Positions 53,497 through 61,957 of a stretch of DNA of 64,000 bases are shown here, piece by piece. Every line of letters starts with the position of its first letter. The first letter of the stretch is position 1. The stretch is from assembly GCA_036526255.1 (NCBI GenBank), contig DATCYW010000078.1:50425-114424 (forward strand). The letters run 5' to 3'. Made by a program: the position numbers and the translations under genes. Below the pieces are notes generated by a model, which searched no databases, was not told the DNA's origin, and saw only the letters and a program-made list of their open reading frames with translations. This stretch comes from Malonomonas sp036526255 (lineage in GTDB: Bacteria > Desulfobacterota > Desulfuromonadia > Desulfuromonadales > Geopsychrobacteraceae).

Positions 53497-54516
53497 TTAT
53501 TGTGCGATCAGGCGGGCCGGAATCTGGATACCGACTTCCTGATAGTATTTCGCGGCACCAGGGTGCAGCGGCATCGGCAATCCGGCAATCGCTTTTTCGA
53601 CCGCCATTGCCTTGGTGGCGCCATGAATGGCATTGAGGAAGGCCAGGTTCTCGTAAATGGTTTTGGTGATCTGGTAGACGGCATCTTCATCGACATCGGC
53701 GCGCACCGACAGGAAGTTCGGCTGAGCGATGGTGTTGATCGCTTTGGTCTGTCCCGGATAGGTGTCAGCCGGAATCACGTAGCGGGTCCAGAGTTCCATG
53801 CCGCCATCGGCCTGAGCCATCTGCTCGTCGGTAAAATCGACGACCACCAGGTCACCGCCCATGTTGGCCATCGCCTTGGTGATAGCACCGGCCGGTACCC
53901 CGGCGGGAATGCTCATGCCGGCGGCCTGACCATTTTGCATCGCGTCGGCCGAGGGGCCGTAGCCGACATAGATCAAGTTATAGTCCTTCTCCACGTCCGC
54001 GCCGAGGTTGTTCAGCAGTACGGTGTTAGAGCCGAGGGTGCCGGAGTTCTTGGATCCCAGCGACAGGGTTTCCCCCTTCATGCCGAGAAAGTCAGCGGCG
54101 GTGCCGGTTTTGGCGAACTTTTTCGCGATGGCGAAGTGTTCGACATTCTGCCAGAGCATCGATACCGAGCGCAGATTTTTCTGCGGACCTTCAGCAGCGA
54201 TCGGGCCGGTTCCCTTCCAGGCATAGGCGCCGTAGAGCCCCTGCAGGATGGCAAACTGGACCTCGTTTTCGCGCAGCAGCTTGATGTTTTCGCCCGAGCC
54301 GGCCGAACTGATCGCCGACATGCCGATCTTCTGGGTCGGCTGCAGCTTGACCTTGATCAGCGTCGACAGGGCAACGCCGACCGGGTAATAGGTACCGCCG
54401 GTAGAGGCGGTGGCCATCAGGTAGCTGCGCTCTTCAGCCGCCTGAACGGTGGCGATGGAGCTGAATAGCAGGGCGACTGCCGCAACGACGAACATGAGAT
54501 TCCGGAAACGCATCAT
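53497..54516 (-). CDS. TAXI-family TRAP solute-binding protein
   Basis: The 339-residue protein has a signal peptide (cleavage near VQAAE) and TAXI-family motifs: ATASTGGTYYPVGVALST, SAGSGENIKLLRENEVQFAI and LSLGSKNSGT. It delivers ligand to the fused permease in the inner membrane. AAGGAGG precedes two adjacent ATGs (54516 and 54513). A perfect palindrome (TTGAAA-N3-TTTCAA) about 140 bases upstream may be an operator. Glutamate or related anions are known ligands for some members; nothing in view decides it. Confidence 0.92.
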   Translation of the reverse strand: MMRFRNLMFVVAAVALLFSSIATVQAAEERSYLMATASTGGTYYPVGVALSTLIKVKLQPTQKIGMSAISSAGSGENIKLLRENEVQFAILQGLYGAYAWKGTGPIAAEGPQKNLRSVSMLWQNVEHFAIAKKFAKTGTAADFLGMKGETLSLGSKNSGTLGSNTVLLNNLGADVEKDYNLIYVGYGPSADAMQNGQAAGMSIPAGVPAGAITKAMANMGGDLVVVDFTDEQMAQADGGMELWTRYVIPADTYPGQTKAINTIAQPNFLSVRADVDEDAVYQITKTIYENLAFLNAIHGATKAMAVEKAIAGLPMPLHPGAAKYYQEVGIQIPARLIAQ

Positions 54517-54652
54517 TTTCTTGCCTCCTTAAAAAGTTGGTGGGGGTGACGCTTATAGCTAAAAGCCCTGAACCGGCAGGAACAACGCTGATCTGTTCGG
54601 CTAACCAGCTGTGATTATGACGTAATCCTCAACAGCTAAACCTTACTGGAGT

Positions 54653-54667
54653 TTGAAAAAGTTTCAA
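54653..54667. promoter_or_regulatory. Perfect palindrome upstream of the TAXI/TRAP genes
   Basis: TTGAAA-AAG-TTTCAA, 15 bases, lies between the TAXI gene start and the end of the SDR gene. It may be a repressor site; no promoter box is placed with certainty around it. Confidence 0.3.
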
Positions 54668-54705
54668 GTTGAAGCGCTCGGAATGGGTGTCGCATCCATT
54701 TTCAG

Positions 54706-55491
54706 TCAATAGCCCTTGACCATGCCGCCGTCAACCATCAGCGTGCTGCCGGTAACGTAAGAGCTGGCACCCGAAGCGAGAAAGCAGACCACCTTGGCGA
54801 ATTCCTCGGGGTCGCCGTAGCGCTGCAAAGGGATGTTCTGCAGCGATTCAGTAATCACCTGCTCTTTGCTGATGCCGCGTTTATCGGCCTTGAGTTGATC
54901 AAGGTAGGCGGTACGGTCGGTGGCGACCCGTCCCGGTGCCACGGTGTTGACCAGAATGTTGAAGGGCGCAAGCTCGTCGGCCAGGCTTTTGCTCAGACCG
55001 AGGATTCCCATGCGGAAGACGTTGGACAGAATCAGGCCGGGTATCGGCTGCTTGATCGAGGACGAGGTGATGTTGATGATCCGCCCACCCGCCTGTTTCA
55101 GGTCGGGCAGTACGGCGCTTATCAGCCGCACGTAGCTGAGCAGGTTCAGTTCGAAGGCGTTCTGCCAGGCGTCATCATCCTGTTGCTCGAAACCGCCGCC
55201 GGGCGGTCCACCGGCGTTATTGATCAGAATGTCGATTTTTCCCAGTCGTTTGCGGGTTGCGGCGACCAGCGCCTGGATGTCGTCGATTTTAGTGATGTCG
55301 CAGGGATGGGCTTCGACCCGGCCGTTGGCGTGCGTGCGCAGTTCGTATTTGGCCCGTTCCAGCTGCTCGGCACTGCGGCTGCAGAGCATCACATCCGCCC
55401 CTTCGGCCGCCAGTTGTCTGGCGGTTGCTTTGCCCAGCCCTTGACTGGATGCGATGATCAGAGCGATTTTTCCGGTTAATTGCAGATCCAT
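54706..55491 (-). CDS. Short-chain dehydrogenase-like protein lacking the usual catalytic Tyr and Lys
   Basis: The 261-residue protein has the SDR fold. The nucleotide motif is IASSQGLG (13-20) instead of TGxxxGxG, with the NNAG motif present (91-94) and a serine cluster at 143-145. Where SDR enzymes have YxxxK it reads S156-NVF-R160, so both catalytic residues are replaced. The C-terminal FLASGASSYVTGSTLMVDGG is typical of the fold. AAGGAG precedes the ATG at 55491; the longer frame to 55632 has no site. It may use other residues, since I believe an SDR subgroup with an LSN..R pattern exists, or be a binding protein. Activity cannot be assumed. Confidence 0.85.
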   Translation of the reverse strand: MDLQLTGKIALIIASSQGLGKATARQLAAEGADVMLCSRSAEQLERAKYELRTHANGRVEAHPCDITKIDDIQALVAATRKRLGKIDILINNAGGPPGGGFEQQDDDAWQNAFELNLLSYVRLISAVLPDLKQAGGRIINITSSSIKQPIPGLILSNVFRMGILGLSKSLADELAPFNILVNTVAPGRVATDRTAYLDQLKADKRGISKEQVITESLQNIPLQRYGDPEEFAKVVCFLASGASSYVTGSTLMVDGGMVKGY

Positions 55492-55653
55492 GCATGTCTC
55501 CTTCGATCTGTGACAGAAAAAAATAAGTTCAGCGCCAAAACAGTTTAGCAATAATTTTCTCTGAATGCCGTCCGGAACAAGCTCAAATCCCGGCTGTCGC
55601 TGATTTCGTGCCGACCTGGCGCTGAAAATCAAATTATGACGAAATCGGTCAAC

Positions 55654-55695
55654 TTGACCCAGGTCATGTTTTTTCTTGCGACTGTCACCTATAGT
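55654..55695 (+). promoter_or_regulatory. FNR/HcpR-type site with -10 box ahead of the nitrosative-stress operon
   Basis: TTGACCCAGGTCAT (55654-55667) has the CRP/FNR half-site layout TTGAC-N4-GTCAx. A TATAGT -10 lies at 55690-55695. Transcription would then start near 55702, which puts the site centre (55660.5) at -41.5, the classic class II activator position. A second palindrome, GGTCAA-C-TTGACC (55647-55659), overlaps it. Confidence 0.65.
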
Positions 55696-55728
55696 CAGGC
55701 CATCAAGAACGAACCAAGGAGCAAACCA

Positions 55729-55950
55729 ATGAAACTACCTGCGGGGATCGGCGATCAGCCGATCAATACTACCATCGAGCAGCATCCGTTTATCGGCGAA
55801 GTGCTGCAGAAGTACGAAATTGCCTGCGTGACCTGCGGGGTTGGCATCTGTCTGGTCAACGACGTGGTCAGCATCCACGCCTTAGGGGATGAGATCGAAG
55901 CGCAGATCGAAAAAGAAATTAACGACTACCTCAATAATAAAGGAGAATGA
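55729..55950 (+). CDS. Small cysteine protein (DUF1858/ScdA-N-like)
   Basis: The 73-residue protein has the form of the short helical domains found next to hemerythrin and Hcp genes: TTIEQHPFIGEVLQKY then C33-x2-C36-x4-C41. The three cysteines could bind a cluster or pass persulfide or nitroso groups. CAAGGAG lies before the ATG at 55729; the upstream reading runs through the promoter and is not coding. It is the first gene of the operon, close to the next one. Confidence 0.75.
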   Translation: MKLPAGIGDQPINTTIEQHPFIGEVLQKYEIACVTCGVGICLVNDVVSIHALGDEIEAQIEKEINDYLNNKGE

Positions 55951-55952
55951 TC

Positions 55953-56411
55953 ATGGCTCATCAAGGCTGCGGCTGCCCCGGTTCACAAGTACGTACCGTT
56001 GAAAAAACCGAAACCACAGAGAATACAGCGACTGGCCGACTGACTTCAGAGCTGCGTCAGTGGCCGACTCAGCTGCATCTGGTTCCGCCTTCTGCCCCTT
56101 ATCTGCAGAATGCCCATCTGCTGATTGCTGCTGACTGTGCCCCCTTTGCTTACGCTGAATTCCATCGCGATTTCATCAAGGACCGGATTCTGGTCAATGC
56201 CTGTCCGAAGCTCGATGATACCAGCAACTATGTCGACAAGCTGGCGGCGATGATCAGCCAGAACGACGTGCAGTCGGTCACCGTGCCGATCATGGAAGTC
56301 CCCTGCTGCCGCGGGTTGGCGATGATGGCCGAGCAGGCAGTCGCAAAATCAGGCAAGGATGTGCCGCTGGAGATCGTCATCATCGGCATCGACGGACAGA
56401 GGAAAAACTGA
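55953..56411 (+). CDS. Cysteine-rich protein of Hcp/hemerythrin operons (putative Fe-S binding)
   Basis: The 152-residue protein begins HQGCGCPGSQ and later has ADCAPFAY, NACPKLDD and VPCCRG, five cysteine positions spread as in a family of putative iron-sulfur proteins common in anaerobes. I recognise the domain but no demonstrated reaction. Start ATG 55953 has AAAGGAG at seven bases, better than ATG 55947, which would overlap the ribosome site. Its stop overlaps the hemerythrin start. A role as electron carrier to Hcp is inferred from context. Confidence 0.75.
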   Translation: MAHQGCGCPGSQVRTVEKTETTENTATGRLTSELRQWPTQLHLVPPSAPYLQNAHLLIAADCAPFAYAEFHRDFIKDRILVNACPKLDDTSNYVDKLAAMISQNDVQSVTVPIMEVPCCRGLAMMAEQAVAKSGKDVPLEIVIIGIDGQRKN

Positions 56412-56965
56412 TGAAAACCAATGTCACCCAGGTGATGGCGGACGAGCATCAACTGATTCTGCGGATGATCACGCTGGTGGAAAAGAACACCGCGCTGATG
56501 GAAGCGCGCCAGTTCCGCAACTGGCAGTTTTTTCTCGATGCGGTCGATTTCATCCGTAACTATGCCGACCGCTTCCACCATGCCAAAGAGGAAGATGTCC
56601 TGTTTCTCGAACTGGTCAAGAACGGTATGCCGGAGAAGCAGTCGCCGATCGAAGCGATGCAGATGGAGCACGACCAGGGGCGCGCCTTCGTCAGCGCGCT
56701 GGAAACAGCGGCCGAAAAGGCTTTGGCCGGTGAGCTGGGACAGGTTCCGCTGGTCGCCGCAAACGCCAAGGGCTACGCGGCGCTGCTGCGCGGTCATATC
56801 GACAAAGAAGATACCATCCTCTACCCGCTCGCCGAACGGGTGCTGCCGGAAGAGGTCCGTGCGACGATGTTGCAGGCTTACGGTGCTGCCGAAGCGCAGA
56901 CGCCCGGACTAGAAAACAAATACCGCCAGTTGGTGGAAAAATACGAGCAACAAGCTGCGGCCTGA
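56411..56965 (+). CDS. Hemerythrin-domain protein
   Basis: The 184-residue four-helix protein has the di-iron ligand set: H13 in ADEHQLI, RFHHAKEEDVLF (HxxxE), MEHDQGRAF and GHIDKEDTILYPL. Such single-domain hemerythrins bind oxygen or NO or help repair Fe-S clusters (ScdA/YtfE type). GAGGAAAA lies before the ATG at 56411. It lies between the cysteine-rich gene and hcp, which supports a nitrosative-stress role. Confidence 0.88.
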   Translation: MKTNVTQVMADEHQLILRMITLVEKNTALMEARQFRNWQFFLDAVDFIRNYADRFHHAKEEDVLFLELVKNGMPEKQSPIEAMQMEHDQGRAFVSALETAAEKALAGELGQVPLVAANAKGYAALLRGHIDKEDTILYPLAERVLPEEVRATMLQAYGAAEAQTPGLENKYRQLVEKYEQQAAA

Positions 56966-57072
56966 GGCCGCTAATTTAACAGAAAGGTAACAACCTCATG
57001 GGTATTCTCGATTTTTTTGGATTCGGAAAACAGCAGCCGGCAACGGCACCTCAAGCAAAGGAGACAACTGAC

Positions 57073-58695
57073 ATGTCGATGTTCTGTTACCAGTGCGAGC
57101 AGGCCGCTCACGGCGGTTGTTCCGTCGTCGGTGTCTGCGGCAAGCAGCCGGATGTCGCGGCCCTGCAGGACCTGCTGGTCTATTCGCTGAAAGGGATCGC
57201 TTTCTGGGCCGACAAGGCCCGCGCCAATGGCGCCAAGGATCAGGAGATCGACCGTTTCATGATCGACGGTCTGTTCGCTACCGTCACCAACGTCGATTTC
57301 GATCCCGCGGAAATCTCCAAGCTGGTCGTCGAAGCGGTGCGTCTGCGCGGCAAGGCCAAGCAGCTTGCCGGTAAGTTTGACGGCGCTGTCCCGCAGGCTG
57401 CACAGGACTGGGCGCTGCCGGCATCCCGCGACGAGCAGGTCAAGCTCGGCCAGTTGCACGGAGTCAAAGACTTTACCGTCGATGCCGACATCCACTCGGT
57501 ACGTGAGATCATCTCTTACGGTATTAAGGGCTACGCCGCTTACGCCGATCACGCCAGAATCCTCGGCAAAGAGTCGGACGAAATCTATGCCTTCACCCAC
57601 AAGGCGCTGGCCGCCCAGCTGGATGACAGCCTCGACCTGATGGCGAACGTCGGCCTGGCGCTGGAAGCCGGCAAGATCAACTATGTCACCATGGAGCTGC
57701 TCAATCAGGCCCACGTCGAAGCCTATGGCCACCCGGTGCCGACCCCGGTATCGCTGGGCACCAAGGCCGGCAAGGCGATCCTGGTCTCCGGTCACGATCT
57801 GAAGTTCCTTGAAGAGCTGCTCAAGCAGACCGAAGGAACCGGCGTCAACATCTACACCCACGGCGAGATGCTCCCGGCTCATGGTTATCCGGGCCTGAAG
57901 AAATACAGCCACCTGGTCGCTAACTTCGGCGGCGCCTGGCAGGATCAGCACAAGGAGTTCGCCCAGTTCCCCGGCGCGATCATCTTCAACACCAACTGCA
58001 TCCAGAAGCCGGCCGCCAGCTATATCGACCGCCTGTTCACCTGGGGGTTGGTGCAGTGGCCGGGGGTCAAGCATGTCGATGGCTGGGATTTCTCGGCTGT
58101 CATCAAGAAGGCTCAGGAGTCGGACGGTTTCGAAGACAAGCCGGGGCAGGAGATCCTCACCGGTTTCGGCCACAACGCCATCCTCGGCGTCGCCGATAAG
58201 GTCATCGAAGCGGTCAAGGGGGGGGACATCAAGCACTTCTTCCTGGTCGGCGGTTGCGACGGTGCCAAATCGGGGCGTAACTACTACACCGAGTTCGCCG
58301 AAAAAGCGCCGAAGGATACCGTCATTCTCACCCTGGCTTGCGGCAAGTTCCGCTTCAACAAGATGGAGCTGGGCGATATCGGCGGCATCCCGCGGCTGCT
58401 CGACGTCGGCCAGTGCAACGACGCCTACAGCGCCATTCAGGTGGCGGTGGCATTGGCCAAAGCTTTTGAGTGCGGGGTTAACGACCTGCCGCTGTCGATG
58501 ATTCTCTCCTGGTACGAGCAGAAAGCCGTGGCCATCTTGTTGACCCTGCTGCACCTGGGAATCAAGGACATCAAGCTGGGACCGACATTGCCGGCCTTCA
58601 TCACCCCGAACGTGCTTAACTTTCTGGTTGAGAACTACAACATCGGCCCGATCACCACTGCCGAAGCGGATCTCAAGCAGATCCTCGGCGCTTAG
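57073..58695 (+). CDS. hcp: Hybrid-cluster protein (hydroxylamine/NO reductase)
   Basis: The 540-residue protein starts MSMFCYQCEQ, with N-terminal cluster cysteines C5, C8, C16 and C22. Hybrid-cluster ligands lie further on (GHDLKFLEELL, HGEMLPAHGYP, NTNCIQKP, GGCDGAKSGRNYY, LACGKFRFN). It reduces hydroxylamine in vitro and is thought to act as an NO reductase or S-nitrosylase in vivo. I chose ATG 57073 because AAAGGAGAC lies eight bases upstream and it matches the family start. ATG 56998 in the same frame would add 25 residues (MGILDFFGFGKQQP...) and also has a modest AAAGG site; both could be used. Confidence 0.93.
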   Translation: MSMFCYQCEQAAHGGCSVVGVCGKQPDVAALQDLLVYSLKGIAFWADKARANGAKDQEIDRFMIDGLFATVTNVDFDPAEISKLVVEAVRLRGKAKQLAGKFDGAVPQAAQDWALPASRDEQVKLGQLHGVKDFTVDADIHSVREIISYGIKGYAAYADHARILGKESDEIYAFTHKALAAQLDDSLDLMANVGLALEAGKINYVTMELLNQAHVEAYGHPVPTPVSLGTKAGKAILVSGHDLKFLEELLKQTEGTGVNIYTHGEMLPAHGYPGLKKYSHLVANFGGAWQDQHKEFAQFPGAIIFNTNCIQKPAASYIDRLFTWGLVQWPGVKHVDGWDFSAVIKKAQESDGFEDKPGQEILTGFGHNAILGVADKVIEAVKGGDIKHFFLVGGCDGAKSGRNYYTEFAEKAPKDTVILTLACGKFRFNKMELGDIGGIPRLLDVGQCNDAYSAIQVAVALAKAFECGVNDLPLSMILSWYEQKAVAILLTLLHLGIKDIKLGPTLPAFITPNVLNFLVENYNIGPITTAEADLKQILGA

Positions 58696-58702
58696 CAACC
58701 GC

Positions 58703-58730
58703 AAGGGCTGTCCGGCAACGGGCAGCCCTT
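58703..58730 (+). terminator. Terminator after hcp
   Basis: AAGGGCTG (58703-58710) pairs with CAGCCCTT (58723-58730), with CCG/CGG inside, and TTGTTTTCC follows. It begins seven bases after the hcp stop. Confidence 0.8.
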
Positions 58731-58793
58731 TTGTTTTCCTTTCGTTGCTTTTATGGCTATACTTCCTCGATCTTTTCCACACCAGAGGCAGCC

Positions 58794-59714
58794 ATGACCA
58801 ACAGCAAAAGAATCCTCCTGTTTCTCCTTCTGCTGAGCATCTTTACTGCCGGCAACCTTTTCGCCACCGAAGAGTACGCGACGAGCACCGGTCAGGATTG
58901 CGCCGTCTGCCACTTGGATCCGTCCGGTGGCGGCGAACTGACCACCGCAGGGAGTGGTTTTGCCCTGTCTTTGGCAACCGCGGGTTCGACTGAGCCGGCG
59001 GCACAAAAATCCTCCGCCTCCCGCTGGCTGCAACTGCTGGTCGGCTACCTGCATATCCTGTTCGGCTTCTTCTGGTTCGGCACCATCCTCTATGTTCACC
59101 TGATCCTCAAGCCGGGGTACGCCTCTCGCGGCCTGCCGCGTGGCGAGGTCAAGCTGGGGCTGCTGTCGATGGTGATAATGGCGATCACCGGGGCGATCCT
59201 GTTCGCCTACCGGGTGCCGTCGCTTGAGATGCTGGTCAGTACGCGATTCGGCATTCTGTTGTCGATCAAGATTGGTCTGTTCCTGCTGATGGTCTGTGCG
59301 GCGATGTTTGCGGTGTTTTTTCTTGGCCCGCGTTTGCGTAGTAAGCAGGCAGCGGTAACCACAACTGAGGGTGGCAACCTGTCGTTAACCGAACTTGCCG
59401 GCTATGATGGCAAGGAAGGGCGACCGGCCTATTTTGCCTATCAGGGTGAAATCTATGATGCCAGCAACAGCCGGCTGTGGAAAAACGGCACCCACATGGG
59501 GCGCCATCAGGCCGGCTGCGATCTGACCGAGGTGCTCAGTCAGGCGCCGCATGGTGAGAACAAGGTGTTCGGTCTGCCCAAAGTCGGTCAACTGCGCAGT
59601 GCCGAAATCCCCGGCATGACCCCGCCACAGAAGCTTTTCTATGCCATGGCTTACATGAATCTGGTCATCGTTCTGCTGATAATTTTTGTGTTGGCCTGTT
59701 GGAAATGGCTATAG
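58794..59714 (+). CDS. Membrane protein with heme-c motif, CopD-like helices and cytochrome b5-like domain
   Basis: The 306-residue protein has a signal peptide or anchor (6-22), a heme c motif C36-AV-C39-H40 in a periplasmic segment, and three helices (about 79-97, 119-138, 151-178) of CopD/YtfP-like type. A cytochrome b5-like heme/steroid-binding domain (about 187-245; TELAGYDGKEGRPAYFAY) follows, then a final helix (283-304). This puts two heme types in one chain. GAGG before the ATG at 58794 gives a fair site. It could pass electrons across or along the membrane; the partner is unknown. It lies just after the Hcp operon but is separated by a terminator. Confidence 0.75.
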   Translation: MTNSKRILLFLLLLSIFTAGNLFATEEYATSTGQDCAVCHLDPSGGGELTTAGSGFALSLATAGSTEPAAQKSSASRWLQLLVGYLHILFGFFWFGTILYVHLILKPGYASRGLPRGEVKLGLLSMVIMAITGAILFAYRVPSLEMLVSTRFGILLSIKIGLFLLMVCAAMFAVFFLGPRLRSKQAAVTTTEGGNLSLTELAGYDGKEGRPAYFAYQGEIYDASNSRLWKNGTHMGRHQAGCDLTEVLSQAPHGENKVFGLPKVGQLRSAEIPGMTPPQKLFYAMAYMNLVIVLLIIFVLACWKWL

Positions 59715-59966
59715 ACTAGGTGGGATTGAACGTTCATTTTTCCGCCTATTCATGAGTTCGAGAAGATTAAAATACCCCCTATCAGCAAATCGATCGATAG
59801 AGTATACTGCCCTTCCTGCCTCAAAAAGCGTTCTTTTGGTCTCGATAGTCTCAGTAGCAATCGCAGCCAACTGGAAAATCGGTAAATAATCAATCAGTGG
59901 TGAGTCGCGAACTCGCCCTGATCCCTTGTCGTATCAATGCAGGTTCAACGAATAGGAGGTTTAAAA

Positions 59967-61295
59967 ATGACACGCAGTGAAATTATGCAGATCATCAAAG
60001 AGCAGAACGTTAACTTCTTCCGGCTGCAGTTTGTCGATATCTTCGGCTTTATGAAGAATATCTCCATCCCCTTGAGCCAGATCGAAAAGGCGTTGGACGG
60101 CATGATGATGTTTGACGGCTCGTCGATTGACGGCTTTGTCCGCATCAACGAGTCGGACATGTACCTGAAGCCCGACTATGACACCTTCGTCGTTCTCCCT
60201 TGGCGGAACAAGAACGGCGTCAACGCCGCGCGGATTATCTGCGACGTGCACAAGGCCGACGGTACCCCCTTTGAGGGCTGCCCGCGGGTTAACTTGAAGC
60301 GCGTGCTGGCCGACGCCAAACAGCTCGGCTACACCATGAATGTTGGCACCGAGTGCGAATTCTTTCTGTTTCAGAAGGATGCGCAGGGCAACATGAGCAC
60401 CAAGACCAACGACGTTGCCGGTTATTTTGAGGTCGATCCGGATGACACCGGCATCAACTGCCGCCGTGAGATCATCGACACCCTCGAATCGATGCGCTTC
60501 GAAGTGGAAGCCTCGCACCACGAAGTTGCCGAAGGGCAGCATGAAATCAACTTCAAGTATGCGGATGCTTTGAAGGCCGCCGACAACACCGTGACCTTCA
60601 AGTGGGTTGTGCGTTCAATTGCCGACAAGCACGGTTTTCACGCCACCTTCATGCCCAAGCCGGTTTTCGGCATCAACGGTTCCGGCATGCACACCAACCA
60701 GTCGCTCTTTACCCTCGATGGCAAGAATGCCTTCTTTGATGAGAACGGCCCGTTGAAGCTCAGCGAAATCGCTTACCAGTACATCGCCGGAATTTCGAAG
60801 AATGCCCGCGGCTTCACCGCGGTCACCAACCCGCTGGTCAACTCGTACAAGCGGCTGGTGCCGGGCTACGAGGCGCCGGTTTATGTCGCCTGGTCCGCTT
60901 CGAACCGCTCGGCAATGATCCGTATTCCGGCCTCCCGTGGCATGGGAACACGGACCGAAGTCCGTTGTCCCGATCCGACCTGTAACCCCTACCTGGCCTT
61001 TGCCATGATGCTGAACTCTGGCCTCGACGGGGTGAAGAACAAGATGGCGGCTCCGCCTGCGGTCAACGCCGATATCTTCAAGATGACCCTGGAGGAAAAA
61101 GACGCAGCCGGTATTGACAGTCTGCCGGGTAGCTTGAAAGAAGCGATCGATCTGCTCAAGCAGAACCCGATTGCCAAAGAGGCCCTCGGCGAGCATATCC
61201 TCACAAAGTATATTCAGGGTAAGCAGAAAGAGTGGGATGACTACCGGACTGCAGTCACCGACTGGGAAATCAACACCTATATCAAAAACTACTGA
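59967..61295 (+). CDS. glnA: Glutamine synthetase, type I-alpha
   Basis: The 442-residue enzyme makes glutamine from glutamate, ammonia and ATP as a dodecamer. Signatures are MFDGSSIDGFVRINESDMYL, GTECEFFLF, KPVFGINGSGMH and NRSAMIRIPASRGM. Where the adenylylated GSI-beta enzymes have NLYDLP this one reads GIDSLP, so there is no tyrosine to adenylylate. This and the length make it GSI-alpha, which is controlled by feedback and partner proteins. AGGAGG lies eight bases before the ATG at 59967. A strong terminator follows. The 252 bases upstream show no clear sigma-54 promoter. Confidence 0.97.
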   Translation: MTRSEIMQIIKEQNVNFFRLQFVDIFGFMKNISIPLSQIEKALDGMMMFDGSSIDGFVRINESDMYLKPDYDTFVVLPWRNKNGVNAARIICDVHKADGTPFEGCPRVNLKRVLADAKQLGYTMNVGTECEFFLFQKDAQGNMSTKTNDVAGYFEVDPDDTGINCRREIIDTLESMRFEVEASHHEVAEGQHEINFKYADALKAADNTVTFKWVVRSIADKHGFHATFMPKPVFGINGSGMHTNQSLFTLDGKNAFFDENGPLKLSEIAYQYIAGISKNARGFTAVTNPLVNSYKRLVPGYEAPVYVAWSASNRSAMIRIPASRGMGTRTEVRCPDPTCNPYLAFAMMLNSGLDGVKNKMAAPPAVNADIFKMTLEEKDAAGIDSLPGSLKEAIDLLKQNPIAKEALGEHILTKYIQGKQKEWDDYRTAVTDWEINTYIKNY

Positions 61296-61325
61296 TCGTT
61301 TCGTCGATCCGTTATCACTGTAAAC

Positions 61326-61365
61326 CCATCAGCCCCTGCAAACGTAAGTTTGCAGGGGCTGATGG
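61326..61365. terminator. Terminator after glnA
   Basis: A perfect 18-bp stem (61326-61343 with 61348-61365, loop GTAA) followed by CATTTTTC. It lies between glnA and the opposing DUF1456 gene. Confidence 0.9.
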
Positions 61366-61406
61366 CATTTTTCTGTCGAAATTTTTTCAAAAATGCCAGC
61401 TGAAAC

Positions 61407-61904
61407 TTACGCTGATGGACTTTCCACCGAACCCGACTCAGCGTAATCACCGCGATATTTCAACTGCGCGCCCTTGAGAAAATTGCGCAAGATCTGATCA
61501 TTGCAGTCGCGAAAGTGTTTATGCTCCGGCGTGCGGAAAAACGCACTCAGTTCGTGCTTGCTAATCCGCCCCTGAGCCAGCGTCATAATCTCCAAAATCT
61601 CTTCCGCCTGCAGGTTCAGGGCAATTTTCAGTTTTCGGAAAATGATATTGTTATTCAAACGCGACTCTGGTTCAGGTTGCCCCCCTGGCTTTTTGCCACG
61701 CTTATCGATAATCAAACCATTCAGGAAGGTCGCCAGTTGCTTGTCGCTGCATTTCTGATGTGCCGGGTCCTCCTCCTTTTTCAGCCAGGCACTGATCTGT
61801 TCCCGCGTTACCTGCAGCTCTGCCAGGCCGAACAGAGCCATCATTTTGCTATCGTTAAAATCGAAAATAAAGCGGATCCGGCGTAAGATATCGTTATTTG
61901 TCAC
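61407..61904 (-). CDS. DUF1456 (YehS-like) protein
   Basis: The 165-residue protein has two repeats of the DUF1456 domain: MTNNDILRRIRFIFDFNDSK and LNNNIIFRKLKIALNLQAEE, each followed by a SxxELSAFFR or EQISAWLKK helix. The second repeat ends with HFRDCNDQILRNFLKG. The fold is thought to be helical; no function is known. A GTG start at 61904 with CAGGAG upstream fits. It sits alone between glnA and sthA. Confidence 0.88.
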   Translation of the reverse strand: MTNNDILRRIRFIFDFNDSKMMALFGLAELQVTREQISAWLKKEEDPAHQKCSDKQLATFLNGLIIDKRGKKPGGQPEPESRLNNNIIFRKLKIALNLQAEEILEIMTLAQGRISKHELSAFFRTPEHKHFRDCNDQILRNFLKGAQLKYRGDYAESGSVESPSA

Positions 61905-61957
61905 GGTTGTGCTCCTGGAAAAATAGCAGTTTCATGAGCGGCGATTGCTAGCACGGC

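Noticed and set aside
55636..55728. Longer start for the small cysteine protein
   Set aside because: This part contains the predicted operator and promoter, and a good ribosome site precedes ATG 55729.
56971..58782. A 603-codon open frame antisense to hcp
   Set aside because: Same cause; Hcp cysteine motifs prove the plus strand codes.
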